A DNA stretch of 64,000 bases. Source: Fen-1231 sp035286465 (lineage in GTDB: Bacteria > Gemmatimonadota > Gemmatimonadetes > Gemmatimonadales > Gemmatimonadaceae). The notes under the pieces were generated by a model. The model ran no database searches. It was not told where the DNA came from and worked only from the letters and a program-made list of their open reading frames with translations. Positions 41,910-50,796 of the stretch are shown piece by piece. The DNA is taken from NCBI GenBank assembly GCA_035286465.1, contig DATEDF010000055.1, forward strand, positions 1 to 64,000, read 5' to 3'. Position 1 is the stretch's first letter. Every line of letters begins with the position of its first letter. The position numbers and the translations under genes were made by a program.

Positions 41910-44068
41910 ACGGGCTTCCCCTTCTGTGGATAGAACCGTCCGTCCTCCTTCGCCATCTGCACCAGGCGCGCGCAGGGCGTGAAGCGCCCCGGGTACGCCG
42001 CGTCCAACCGCTGGAGCTGCTGCACGATCGCCGCCGCGCCTGACGCGTCCACGTGGCGAAACGGGCCGCCGCGGAACGGCGGGAAGCCGATGCCGAACAC
42101 CGCTCCCACGTCGCCGTCGCGCGGCTGCCGCACGATCCCCGCTTCGAGGCAGCGGACGGCCTCGTTCACCATCGCGAGCGCACAGCGACGCTGGATCTCG
42201 TCCTTCGGCACGCGCACGCGCCGCCGGCCGCCGGGGAGGAACTCGTACACGGTCTGATCTACGCCGCCCTTCTTCCCCCGTTGATCGTACCGGTAGAACC
42301 CGAGTTTCCCCTTCCGGCCGAACCGGCCCGCCGCGAGCATCCGGCCCATCGAGTCCGAGGGCCGGAGCCGGTCGCCGAATGCCGCCGCCATGATCGCACC
42401 CGACTTGCCGGCGATGTCGAGCCCGACTTCGTCCAGCAGTGTAATCGGCCCCACCGGGAACCCGAAGTCGAGCATCGCGCCGTCCACCTCCTCGATGGCC
42501 ACGCCTTCATCGAGCAGCCGCCCGGCTTCGTTGAGGTACGGCGCGAGAATCCGGTTCACGAAGAACCCCGGGCTGTCGTGCACGATGATGACCGTCTTGC
42601 CGAGCTTGCGGCCGAACGCGACGGCCGTCGTGATCACGTCCGGCGCGGTCTGCGGCGTCACGATCACCTCGAGCAGCGGCATCCGGTGCACGGGCGAGAA
42701 GAAGTGCATTCCGATGACGCGCTCGGGCCGCCGCGACCGCTCGGCGACTTTCGCGATCGGGATCGTGCTCGTGTTCGTCGCGACGATCGCGTGCGGCGGG
42801 AGCACGGCCTCGACCTCGGCGAGCACCTGATGCTTCACCGCGAGGTCTTCGAACACGGCCTCGATCACGAGCGGCACGCCGCCGAAGCCGGCGTACCCGA
42901 TGGTTCCCGAGACGAGCGAGAGCTGGTCCTCGAACTGCTGGCGCGTGACCTGGCGCTTCGCGAGCCGGTCCTTCAGCACGTCGCGCACCGCGCTGAGGCC
43001 GCGCCCTACCTGCGCGTGGGTCGTGTCCTTGAAGCGCACGGAGACGTCCTGCATCGCCGCCACCGCGGCGATCCCGGCGCCCATGAAGCCCGTCCCGAGG
43101 ACGCCGATCCGCTTCACGTCGAGCGGAGCTGGCGCGTCGCCCGCGACGCCCGCATCCTTCTTGAGCGACGTCGTGGCGTAGAAGAGGAAGATCAGCTCGC
43201 GCGAGACCGCGGTGGACGCCATCTGGCCGAAGAGGCGCGCCTCCTCGGCGTAGCCGCGTTCGCGCGGACCCCGGTACGCCGCGCGGACCGCGGCGATCGC
43301 CGCGTCGAGCGCCGGGTAGTTCCCGCGCGCCTTCCGGCGCGTCATCGCGCGCGCCTGCGCGAGTACCAGCGCGCGGCCCGCCGGGTTGCCGTCGAGCAGA
43401 AGCGCGAGCACGCCGCGAGGGCGCCGTCGCGCGCGCGGCAGCGCACCGCTCGCGAGCTCCTTCGCGCGCCGCATCGCCACATCGCGCAGGATGCTCGGAT
43501 GCACCAGTTCGTCCACCAGCCCCATCTGCCGCGCCTTCCTGGCGCGCACGTTCTTCGCGGTGAGGATCACGTCGAGCGCCGCGCGCAGGCCGATGGTCCT
43601 CGGGAGGCGCTGCGTCCCGCCCGCGCCCGGGATGAGTCCGAGCTGCGTCTCCGGGAACGTGAAGACGGTCTTCGGATGGTCCGTCGCGACGCGGTACGCG
43701 CACGCGAGCGCGGCCTCGAGCCCGCCGCCCAGGCATCCGCCGTGAATCGCGGCCACCACCGGCGCGCGCGACCGCTCCAGCCGGAGCATCATCCGGTGCC
43801 CCATCGCGCTCGCAGCCTCGGCGTCCGGCGCGCCCTTGAACTCCAGGAACGCGTCAATGTCGGCGCCGGCGATGAACGCGTCGGGCTTCCCGCTGATCAG
43901 CACCGCCGCCTGCACCGCCGGATTCCGCTCGAGCTCGCCCAGGATCGTGTCGAAGCCCGCGATGACGGACTCCGAGAACTTGTTCACCGGCTCGTTCGGC
44001 AGATCGAAGGTGATGACGGCGACCCCCTCCTCGATCGAGAGCCGGAGCGCGCGCGTGACCGGGCTCAT
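41906..44068 (-). CDS. fadJ: Fatty-acid oxidation complex alpha subunit, FadJ/FadB-like
   Basis: 720 residues in the standard bacterial order: crotonase domain about 1-190 (GGCLGGGLEAALAC and FPETQLGLIPGAGGTQRLPR, both with their glutamates), then 3-hydroxyacyl-CoA dehydrogenase from about 315 (GVLGTGFMGAGIAAVAAMQD; GMHFFSPVHRMPLLEVI; DSPGFFVNRILAPYLNEA). It hydrates and oxidises enoyl-CoA esters and pairs with the thiolase encoded just upstream. ATG 44068 overlaps the thiolase stop (ATGA). The long frame continuing upstream is a thiolase shadow. Confidence 0.94.
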   Translation of the reverse strand: MSPVTRALRLSIEEGVAVITFDLPNEPVNKFSESVIAGFDTILGELERNPAVQAAVLISGKPDAFIAGADIDAFLEFKGAPDAEAASAMGHRMMLRLERSRAPVVAAIHGGCLGGGLEAALACAYRVATDHPKTVFTFPETQLGLIPGAGGTQRLPRTIGLRAALDVILTAKNVRARKARQMGLVDELVHPSILRDVAMRRAKELASGALPRARRRPRGVLALLLDGNPAGRALVLAQARAMTRRKARGNYPALDAAIAAVRAAYRGPRERGYAEEARLFGQMASTAVSRELIFLFYATTSLKKDAGVAGDAPAPLDVKRIGVLGTGFMGAGIAAVAAMQDVSVRFKDTTHAQVGRGLSAVRDVLKDRLAKRQVTRQQFEDQLSLVSGTIGYAGFGGVPLVIEAVFEDLAVKHQVLAEVEAVLPPHAIVATNTSTIPIAKVAERSRRPERVIGMHFFSPVHRMPLLEVIVTPQTAPDVITTAVAFGRKLGKTVIIVHDSPGFFVNRILAPYLNEAGRLLDEGVAIEEVDGAMLDFGFPVGPITLLDEVGLDIAGKSGAIMAAAFGDRLRPSDSMGRMLAAGRFGRKGKLGFYRYDQRGKKGGVDQTVYEFLPGGRRRVRVPKDEIQRRCALAMVNEAVRCLEAGIVRQPRDGDVGAVFGIGFPPFRGGPFRHVDASGAAAIVQQLQRLDAAYPGRFTPCARLVQMAKEDGRFYPQKGKPV

Positions 44069-45360
44069 CGGCGCTCCACGACCATCGCGAAGCCCAGCCC
44101 GCCCGCGGCGCAGACGGTCATCAGCCCGAACTGCGCGCCGCGGCGCGCGAGTTCGTTGACGAGCGTGGTGGTGATCCGCGCGCCCGTGGCGCCGAAGGGA
44201 TGGCCGATCGCGATGGAGCCGCCCAGTACGTTGAGCCTCGCCCGGTCCACCGCGCCCACCGGCTCGCGGAAGCCCGCGCGCTCCGCCCAGTGCACCGACT
44301 CGAAGCCACGGAGATTCGAGAGTACCTGCGCCGCGAACGCCTCGTGCATCTCCACGAGGTCCATGTCCTTGAGCGTGAGTCCCGCACGCTGCAGCGCCAC
44401 CGGCGCGGCGAGCACCGGCGCCTGCAGCAGTTGCTCGCCGGGATCGAGCGCCGCGTAGGCGTAGCTTCTGATGAACGCGAGCGGCTGGTAGCCGAGCGCG
44501 GCGGCACGGTCTTCGCGCATCAGGAGTACCGCCGCGCCGCCGTCGGTGAGCGGGGAGGCGTTCCCGGCCGTCACGCTTCCGTAGCGGCGGTCGAAGACGG
44601 GCCGGAGTGCCGCGAGCGCCTCGAGGTTCGTGTCGGACCGGATGCCGTTGTCCTCGGTCATCGCCTGGTCGTACGACGGCGGCACGTAGACCGGCGCGAT
44701 CTCCGCCGTGAGCCGTCCGTCGCGCGTGCCCGCTGCCGCGTTCAGGTGGGACTGAAGCGCCAGCGCGTCCTGCTCGCGGCGCGGAATCTGGTTCAGCTTC
44801 GCCATCTTCTCCGCCGACTGCCCCATCGTCTCGCCCGTCGTGGGCTCGGCGATGGCCGGAGTGACGGGAATGAAGTCCCTCGGCCGGAGGCGCGCGAATG
44901 CGCCGAGGCGCTGGCCGAGCGTCTTCGCCTTCGCGGCGGCGACGAGCACGTCCGAGAACCCGCGCGAGTGGAGGATCGGCACGGCGGACAGCGATTCCGC
45001 GCCGCCCGCGATCGCGATCGTCGCGTGGCCGAGCGCGATCTGGTCCGCCGCGTCGGTGATCGCCTGATTCGCCGAGGCGCACGCCCGGCTCACGCTCCAC
45101 GCCTGCGCGCGTTTCGGCAGGAGGGGCATGAGGGCGACCTCACGCGCGATGTTGGGCGCGAGCACCGACGGGATGACCGTGCCGAACACGAGCAGGTCGA
45201 GCGCGTCCACGTCGAGGTTGGTCCGGTGCACCAGTTCGCGCACGGCGATCTTCCCCAGCTCGATCGCGCTGACGCCCCTGAGCGTCGTGCCAGCCCGGGC
45301 GAACGGTGTGCGCACGCCCGCCACGATGGCGACGCGCCGGCCGCTCTCGGAGAGTGCCAT
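44065..45360 (-). CDS. fadI: Acetyl-CoA acyltransferase (thiolase), FadI-like
   Basis: 431 residues. Nucleophilic Cys in SRACASANQA near residue 93, GGSIAIGHPFGATGAR with the catalytic His near 375, and CAAGGLG with the second cysteine near the C-terminus. The 431-residue length fits FadI rather than FadA (about 390). It cleaves 3-ketoacyl-CoA as the last step of beta-oxidation. First gene of a three-gene overlapping operon with fadJ and an M14 peptidase; divergent from glpD. Confidence 0.94.
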   Translation of the reverse strand: MALSESGRRVAIVAGVRTPFARAGTTLRGVSAIELGKIAVRELVHRTNLDVDALDLLVFGTVIPSVLAPNIAREVALMPLLPKRAQAWSVSRACASANQAITDAADQIALGHATIAIAGGAESLSAVPILHSRGFSDVLVAAAKAKTLGQRLGAFARLRPRDFIPVTPAIAEPTTGETMGQSAEKMAKLNQIPRREQDALALQSHLNAAAGTRDGRLTAEIAPVYVPPSYDQAMTEDNGIRSDTNLEALAALRPVFDRRYGSVTAGNASPLTDGGAAVLLMREDRAAALGYQPLAFIRSYAYAALDPGEQLLQAPVLAAPVALQRAGLTLKDMDLVEMHEAFAAQVLSNLRGFESVHWAERAGFREPVGAVDRARLNVLGGSIAIGHPFGATGARITTTLVNELARRGAQFGLMTVCAAGGLGFAMVVERR

Positions 45361-45443
45361 AGAGAGCGAAAGTTAGGGAGGCCCCGGACGACCCGCTATT
45401 CGGCCGGCACGGCGCACACGACGCTGAAGTACCTTTCCCGCCG

Positions 45444-47024
45444 GTGACGATGCCCTCCACGTCCGGTCCGCCCGTCCGGTGGCGCGACGACGCGCTGGCG
45501 CGCCTCGCGGGCGAGCGCTTCGACGTCCTCGTCATTGGCGGCGGCATCACCGGCGCCGGCGTCGCGCGCGACGCCGCGCTCCGGGGGCTGCGCGTGGCGC
45601 TCGTCGAGCGCGAGGACTTCGCGAGCGGCACGTCGAGCCGGTCGTCGCGCCTCGTGCACGGCGGCGTGCGCTACCTCGAGCACGGCTACCTCCATCTCGT
45701 AGCCGAGTCGAGCCGCGAGCGGCGCATTCTCCTCGACACGGCCGGCACGCTCGTCAAGCCGCTCAAGTTCACCTGGCCGGTGTACCGCGGCGCGCGCATC
45801 CCGCGCTGGAAACTCGCCGCCGGGCTCTGGCTGTACGACCTGCTGGCGCACTTCGGGAATGTCGGGCGCCATCGCACGCTGAGCGCCGCGCGCGTCCTCG
45901 CGGAGGAGCCGCGCCTCGCGCGCGAGGGGCTGGCCGGCGGCGCCATCTACTACGACGCCGCGACCGACGACGCGCGCCTCACGCTCGCGACCGTGGGGGA
46001 CGCCGCCCGCGCAGGCTCCGTGGTGCTCAATCACGCCGAGGTCACGTCACTGATCTTCGAGCGGGCGCGGGCGGTCGGCGTCACCGTGCGCGACGGCCGC
46101 ACGGCGCGCGCCTTCGAGGTGCGCGCCGAGCACCTCGTGAACGCCACCGGCCCGTGGACCGACGCCATCAGCCGCATCGAGCACCCCTCGTCGTCGCCCG
46201 CCGTGCTCGGCACGAAGGGCGTGCACCTCGCCGTCCCCGCGGCGCGCGTGGGCAACCGCGGCGCCGTGACGCTCCTCGCGCCCGTGGACCAGCGGGTGAT
46301 GTTCGTGCTCCCCGCCGGAGGACACACGATCATCGGCACCACGGACACCCACACCAACGAGAACCCGTCGGACGTGCGCGCGACGGCGGCCGACGTGCGG
46401 TACCTGCTCACCTCCGTGAACGCGTTCTTCCCCGCCGCGAAGCTCACGGAGGATGACGTCGTCGCGGCGTGGGCGGGCATTCGCCCGCTCATCGCGCGCG
46501 GCCACTCGGGCGACCCGGCCGCGGCGTCGCGCGAGCACCGGATCTTCGTCGGGCCGCGCGGCGTGATCGCGGTCACCGGCGGCAAGCTCACGACGTATCG
46601 CGCGATGGCCGCCGAGGTCGTGGACGTGGTGGAGCGGCAACGGGGCCGGCCGCCGACGCCGTGCACGACGGCGACGCGCGCCCTCCCCGACGACGGATGG
46701 CCGGCCGCGGAACGGTCGCGCGAGGCCGCGCCGGGCGGCGAGCGCGAGGGGAGCACCGCGCCCGGCGCGCTGCTCGTCCCGGGGCTGCCCTATACCGTGG
46801 GGGATGTCGTGCGCGCCGTCGAGCGCGAGTTCGCGTGCACGATCGGCGACGTGCTCGTGCGGCGCACCCACGTCGCGTTCGAGACGCGCGACCACGGATC
46901 CTCCGTCGCGCCGCAGGTCGCGGCGCTGCTGGCGCCGCGGCTCGCGTGGACCGAGGCCGATCGCGCGCGCGCTCTCGACGACTATCGCGCGGAGGTCGCG
47001 CGACTGTTCACCATCGAGCCCTGA
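45444..47024 (+). CDS. glpD: Glycerol-3-phosphate dehydrogenase, FAD-dependent
   Basis: 526 residues. The FAD-binding dinucleotide motif is VIGGGITGAGVARDAALRG, followed by FASGTSSRSSRLVHGG, the family signature. The C-terminal domain (DVLVRRTHVAF) is present. It oxidises glycerol 3-phosphate at the membrane and feeds electrons to quinone. GTG 45444 or ATG 45450 (two codons later) are both possible starts. It stands alone, divergent from the thiolase operon, so lipid turnover may be coordinated (inference). A 35-residue low-complexity patch around 415-435 precedes the C-terminal domain. Confidence 0.93.
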   Translation: MTMPSTSGPPVRWRDDALARLAGERFDVLVIGGGITGAGVARDAALRGLRVALVEREDFASGTSSRSSRLVHGGVRYLEHGYLHLVAESSRERRILLDTAGTLVKPLKFTWPVYRGARIPRWKLAAGLWLYDLLAHFGNVGRHRTLSAARVLAEEPRLAREGLAGGAIYYDAATDDARLTLATVGDAARAGSVVLNHAEVTSLIFERARAVGVTVRDGRTARAFEVRAEHLVNATGPWTDAISRIEHPSSSPAVLGTKGVHLAVPAARVGNRGAVTLLAPVDQRVMFVLPAGGHTIIGTTDTHTNENPSDVRATAADVRYLLTSVNAFFPAAKLTEDDVVAAWAGIRPLIARGHSGDPAAASREHRIFVGPRGVIAVTGGKLTTYRAMAAEVVDVVERQRGRPPTPCTTATRALPDDGWPAAERSREAAPGGEREGSTAPGALLVPGLPYTVGDVVRAVEREFACTIGDVLVRRTHVAFETRDHGSSVAPQVAALLAPRLAWTEADRARALDDYRAEVARLFTIEP

Positions 47025-47121
47025 GCGCCGAACGGGCCGCGCGAACTGCGCGCACTCGGCGCATCCCGTGCGTCGCGTTCGCCGCGCTCGCGGCGTTCGC
47101 GGCCCGCTCCGCCCCGGCCAC

Positions 47122-47607
47122 TCACTCGAGGTCGTCCGGCGCCGCGTCGTGAATGGTGGTCAGCTCCACGATCTTGAGCTTGCGCACGCGGGAGGGGAGC
47201 TTGAGCAGCACGACCTCTCCCGTCCCGCGACCGAGCACGGCGCGCCCGATCGGCGACGACATGGTCACGTGCCCATCCTCGAATTCGACCGAGTCGCCGA
47301 ACACCAGGTGATAGGTTTCGCGCTCCGCGGATTCCTCGTCCACCACGACGATGCGCGAGCCGAGGCCGACCTTGTCCCTCGGGATTTGCGCGAGATCCAC
47401 CTGCGAGAGCTTGCTGAGCCGCGACGTGAGCTGCCCGAGCCGCGCCTGCACCAGCCGCTGGCGCTCGAGCGCGGCCTTGTACTCCGAGTTCTCGCGCAGG
47501 TCGCCCATCTCCGCTGCGCGGCGGATCTCGCCGGGCAGCGTGCGGGTGAGCTCGATGCGGAGCTTCTCGACTTCCTCGGAGAGCTTCTGCTTCAGCGCCT
47601 CGATCAT
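47122..47607 (-). CDS. greA: Transcription elongation factor GreA
   Basis: 161 residues. N-terminal coiled coil with the acidic tip (EMGDLRENSEYKAALER), and the C-terminal FKBP-like domain with VTMSSPIGRAVLGRGTGEVV. It binds the RNA polymerase secondary channel and stimulates cleavage of backtracked RNA. The promoter and a strong hairpin with a U-rich run lie in its leader (47608-47732), suggesting early termination control. ATG 47607; the ribosome-binding site is weak. Confidence 0.95.
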   Translation of the reverse strand: MIEALKQKLSEEVEKLRIELTRTLPGEIRRAAEMGDLRENSEYKAALERQRLVQARLGQLTSRLSKLSQVDLAQIPRDKVGLGSRIVVVDEESAERETYHLVFGDSVEFEDGHVTMSSPIGRAVLGRGTGEVVLLKLPSRVRKLKIVELTTIHDAAPDDLE

Positions 47608-47651
47608 GGCTCGTTCGGGTGGCCGTGGCGCCCCACGCGGCGCCGCGCAAG

Positions 47652-47692
47652 AAAAGGCCGGCGCCCGGCCTGATTCGACTCGGCCGGGCGCC
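47652..47692 (-). terminator. Intrinsic-terminator-like hairpin in the greA leader (putative attenuator)
   Basis: GGCGCCCGGCC (47660-47670) and GGCCGGGCGCC (47682-47692) form a perfect 11-bp stem with an 11-nt loop. Reading on the minus strand it is followed by GGCCTTTTCTT, a U-rich run, about 45 bases before the greA ATG. It lies just after a good promoter and before the gene, the layout of an attenuator. Whether it terminates in vivo is inferred. Confidence 0.75.
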
Positions 47693-47703
47693 TGCTCTGG
47701 TTC

Positions 47704-47732
47704 AACATACGGCGCGCCGACGCGTCCTGCAA
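47704..47732 (-). promoter_or_regulatory. Sigma-70-type promoter for greA
   Basis: On the minus strand TTGCAG (47732-47727), 17 bp, then TATGTT (47709-47704). Spacing is optimal and both hexamers match consensus well for this GC-rich DNA. Transcription would start near 47697, so the leader hairpin is almost the first thing transcribed. Confidence 0.6.
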
Positions 47733-47761
47733 TCGGACGCGGCAGCGGCTAACGTTCAGCC

Positions 47762-48556
47762 ATGCTCCGGGAAGAGCGCCACGGCGACGTCACCCGGCTG
47801 ATCTTCCGGTCGTGGCGCAGCCGATCGCTGGGCTTCGACGTCAGCGCTTACGCGGTGCGCGGCGCGCTCATTGACACCGCCTTCCACGCCGTCGGCGCCG
47901 AGCTGGGCGCGTGGCTCGACACGCACCGCCCCGACGGCGTGATCGTCACCCACTACCACGAGGACCACGCCGGAAACGTCGCGCTCGTCGCGCGGCGCGG
48001 CTGTCCGCTCTGGATCGCCCGGGAGACGGAAGAGCGCGTGCGACGTCCGGCGCCGATTCGCCCGTACCGCCGCTGGTGCTGGGGTGCGCAGCCGCCGCTC
48101 CTCGTGCCCGTCCTGCCCTTCGTGCACGCGCAGCTCGACGTGATGCACGCGCCGGGGCATTCGAGCGACCACCACGTGGTGTGGGACGCCGAGCGCGAGA
48201 CGGTGTTCGGCGCCGATCTCTTTCTCGGCGTCCGGGTGCGCGTGGCGCACCCCTTTCCGCGCGAGGACGTGCGCGCGCAGGTCGCGTCGCTCCGCCGCGT
48301 GGCCGCGCTCCGCCCGGCGCGCCTGTTCGACGCGCACCGCGGGCTCGTCTCCGGCGCGGTCGCGCAGCTCACGGCCAAGGCCGACTGGATCGAGGAGACG
48401 GTGGACCGCGTGGACGCGCTCGTGGCGGAGGGGTGGGACGACCGCGCGATCGTGCGGCGGCTCTTCGGCGGCGAGGACTCGACAGCGTGGCTCACGCACG
48501 GCGACTACTCGCGGCGGAACTTCGTGGGCTCCGCGCGCGCGACGCGCCGTGCGTGA
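47762..48556 (+). CDS. Metallo-beta-lactamase-fold hydrolase
   Basis: 264 residues, cytoplasmic. The metal-binding motif THYHEDH gives His64, His66, Asp68 and His69; a further His is in MHAPGHSSDHHV, and Asp in VFGADLFLGV. The C-terminal helical part (ADWIEETVDRVDALVAEG) resembles that of MBL-fold proteins of lactonase or lactamase-like groups. Substrate unknown. It is divergent from greA. Confidence 0.86.
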   Translation: MLREERHGDVTRLIFRSWRSRSLGFDVSAYAVRGALIDTAFHAVGAELGAWLDTHRPDGVIVTHYHEDHAGNVALVARRGCPLWIARETEERVRRPAPIRPYRRWCWGAQPPLLVPVLPFVHAQLDVMHAPGHSSDHHVVWDAERETVFGADLFLGVRVRVAHPFPREDVRAQVASLRRVAALRPARLFDAHRGLVSGAVAQLTAKADWIEETVDRVDALVAEGWDDRAIVRRLFGGEDSTAWLTHGDYSRRNFVGSARATRRA

Positions 48557-48581
48557 CGGCGAGCGCGAGGCCGCGACCCCG

Positions 48582-48668
48582 GCGCGGCTACGCCCCCGCG
48601 AGCTCGCGAACGCCGCCTCGACCCGACGCGGCTACGCCTTCCGCGACTTCGCGAACGCCGCCTTGAGC
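48582..48668. repeat. Two tandem ~44-bp imperfect copies of the 3' end of the downstream gene
   Basis: The coding end of the deoxyhypusine-synthase-like gene (48625-48668, minus strand) recurs 44 bp further on (48582-48623), both containing GGCTACGCC and CGCGAACGCCGCCT, and so both carrying the TAG stop triplet. The outer copy is non-coding. Confidence 0.65.
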
Positions 48669-49822
48669 CGCCGCATCAGCGTCTCGCGCCGGTCATACAG
48701 CCGCCTGAGCGGCCGCGGCTTCCGCCTGGCGAGCGCGTAGCTCGTGAGGAGCGGGAGCGCGATGGTGGAGTCGAGGTAGCAGACCACCGCGTCGGGAAGC
48801 CGGTCGGGGTCGATCTTTCCCCAGCTCACCGCCTCCGCGGGCGTCGCGCCCGAGAGCCCGCCGGTGTCGGGGCGGGCATCGGTGACCTGCAGGAAATAGT
48901 CGTGCCCCTTCTCGTCAATGCCGAGCACCTCCTGGATCTGCGGCTCGGTCTGGAGCGCGAAGTTCTTGGGGCTCCCGCCGCCGAGAATCAGCACCGCGCT
49001 CTTGCCGCCGCTCCGCTTCGCGCCGAGGACGATGCTCGCCGTCTCGTTGACGTCGGCGCTCGCGTCAATCGCGCAGGCGTACCCCTCGAGCGCGAGCGCG
49101 GCGACGTTCATCCCGATCGAGCTGTCGCCGGGCGACGAGGTGTAGACCGGCACGCCGCAGCGGTGCGCCGCACTGAGCAGTGACCGGTTCCTGATGCCGA
49201 GGACGCGCTCGCGCTCCCCCACGTACTTCCCGCACCGGTGGTGGAACTCCGCGCTCGACATCGCGTGCTGGAACTCCTCCGCGCGGAGGATCTGCCGGAA
49301 GAAGGCGTCGGTGGACAGGAGCACGTCGTAGTCGAAGAAGATGTCGTAGATCCGGACGACCCCTTCCTCGCGCAGCACCACGTCCGACTCGTTCGCGTTC
49401 CCGCGGTGCATCGCGAGCCCCAGGCCGAAGTGCGCGTCGTGGTACAGGTTGGCGCCCGTGGAGACGATCCAGTCCACGAAGCCCGCCTCGAGCAGCGGGA
49501 TGAGGCAGCTCATCCCGAGCCCCGCCGGCGTCAGGGCCCCGGTGAGCGTGAGCCCCACCGTCACGTCGCGCGCGAGCATCTTCCCGCTGAAGAGCTGGCA
49601 CGCCTCGCGCAGCCGCGCCGCGTTGTACGCCTGGAACGTCCCCTCGATCAGCTCGGCGACCGACTCGTGCCCGTCCACGCGTCGCGGGTCGATCTTCCGC
49701 CCGCGCAGGAAGCGGCTCGCCTCCCGGGCGACGTGGCGCTCTCCCGCGGCCTCGCGCGCCTCGGCGGACCGTTTCTGCGTCGCCTTCGGCCCCGCGGCGC
49801 TCGCGCGTCGCCGGCGCTTCAC
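48632..49822 (-). CDS. Deoxyhypusine synthase-like protein
   Basis: 396 residues. It has the NAD-binding and catalytic features of the deoxyhypusine synthase family: Lys286 in LGGGSPKNFAL corresponds to the catalytic lysine, and AEAVSWGKI near 330 is the family signature. Eukaryotes and archaea use this enzyme on eIF5A, which bacteria lack; bacterial homologues are thought to make homospermidine or act on unknown targets. An N-terminal basic stretch (VKRRRRASAAGPKA) precedes the domain. GTG 49822 overlaps the stop of the LOG-family gene (GTGA). The 3' end is duplicated in non-coding form. Confidence 0.87.
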   Translation of the reverse strand: MKRRRRASAAGPKATQKRSAEAREAAGERHVAREASRFLRGRKIDPRRVDGHESVAELIEGTFQAYNAARLREACQLFSGKMLARDVTVGLTLTGALTPAGLGMSCLIPLLEAGFVDWIVSTGANLYHDAHFGLGLAMHRGNANESDVVLREEGVVRIYDIFFDYDVLLSTDAFFRQILRAEEFQHAMSSAEFHHRCGKYVGERERVLGIRNRSLLSAAHRCGVPVYTSSPGDSSIGMNVAALALEGYACAIDASADVNETASIVLGAKRSGGKSAVLILGGGSPKNFALQTEPQIQEVLGIDEKGHDYFLQVTDARPDTGGLSGATPAEAVSWGKIDPDRLPDAVVCYLDSTIALPLLTSYALARRKPRPLRRLYDRRETLMRRLKAAFAKSRKA

Positions 49823-50661
49823 TGCCGGTCCCGCTCCTTGGCCTTCTTCAACTGCGCTTCGTGGGCCGCCGCCACCACCTCCACGGCATGCGCCGGATCG
49901 TCGGTCAGCGTCATGATGTCGAGTTCGCCGGGGGAGATCTTCTTCTCCCCTTCCACCCGCGACTGCAGCCAGCGAAAGAGCCCGGCCCAGTAGTGCGTGC
50001 CGAACAGGATCACCGGAAACTGGGAGATCTTCCCCGTCTGGATGAGCGTGACCGCTTCGAAGAGCTCGTCGAGCGTGCCGAAGCCGCCCGGGAAGATCAC
50101 GAACGCGGCGCTGTACTTGACGAACATCGTCTTCCGCACGAAGAAGTAGCGGAAGTTGACGAGCATATCCACGTACGGGTTGGAGCCCTGCTCGAAGGGC
50201 AGCTCGATGTTGCACCCGACGGAGCGTCCGCCGGCGAGCCGCGCCCCCTTGTTCGCCGCCTCCATGATCCCCGGGCCCGCGCCGGTGATCACCGCGAAGC
50301 CGCGCGCCGCGAGCAGCGCGCCGAGCCGCTCCGCGTTCGCGTACTGCGGATCGTCGGGCTGCGTGCGCGCGGACCCGAACACGGTGACCGCCTTCCCGAC
50401 GCTGGCGAGCTTGTCGAAGCCCTCGATGACCTCGCCCATGATGCGCAGCACGCGCCACGGATCGCTCCGGGTGAAGTCCACGCCGGGCGGCAGCCCCTGC
50501 AGGAGCCGTTCGTCCTCGGTGACGTAGCGCTCGAGTGCGTCACGGATCGTTTCGTCCACGAGGCGGCCCGACTTGCGCCTGGGCCGCGGCGTCGCCGGGC
50601 GGGCGGCGCCGTCGCCGCGCGCGGCGGGCGGCCTGGGCTTCCCGGTCTTCTCTCTCGCCAT
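49819..50661 (-). CDS. LOG family (TIGR00730) Rossmann-fold nucleotide 5'-monophosphate phosphoribohydrolase
   Basis: 280 residues. The LOG motifs are VFGSARTQPDD, GAGPGIMEAANKGA, and PGGFGTLDELFEAV, the last holding the catalytic glutamate. LOG enzymes release the base from nucleoside 5'-monophosphates (cytokinin ribotides in plants); in bacteria the true substrate is often unclear. The N-terminal 30 residues are Lys/Arg/Pro-rich and disordered-looking. It overlaps the deoxyhypusine-synthase-like gene by GTGA, so the two are likely made together. The pairing is noted under findings. Confidence 0.88.
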   Translation of the reverse strand: MAREKTGKPRPPAARGDGAARPATPRPRRKSGRLVDETIRDALERYVTEDERLLQGLPPGVDFTRSDPWRVLRIMGEVIEGFDKLASVGKAVTVFGSARTQPDDPQYANAERLGALLAARGFAVITGAGPGIMEAANKGARLAGGRSVGCNIELPFEQGSNPYVDMLVNFRYFFVRKTMFVKYSAAFVIFPGGFGTLDELFEAVTLIQTGKISQFPVILFGTHYWAGLFRWLQSRVEGEKKISPGELDIMTLTDDPAHAVEVVAAAHEAQLKKAKERDRQ

Positions 50662-50796
50662 GCGAGCAGTTTACTAACGCGCGTGGCTTCCCGCGACCTC
50701 GCGCGACCACCGTCGCCATCCTCGTCGGACGCCACGCCGGACTCCTCGCGCCGCCCGGGTCCCGCTGGTACGGCCGCCGCGAGTGCCGGCCGCCGG

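Noticed and set aside
47671..47681. T-loop-like bases resembling a tRNA gene
   Set aside because: No acceptor, D or anticodon arms can be drawn around it; it is the loop of the greA leader hairpin.
47660..47692. Hairpin as a terminator for the metallo-beta-lactamase-fold gene
   Set aside because: That gene starts downstream on the opposite strand, and the T-rich run follows the stem only on the minus strand, toward greA.
50695..50796. Possible small gene between the LOG and acyltransferase genes
   Set aside because: Only short frames with shadow composition and no ribosome-binding site.
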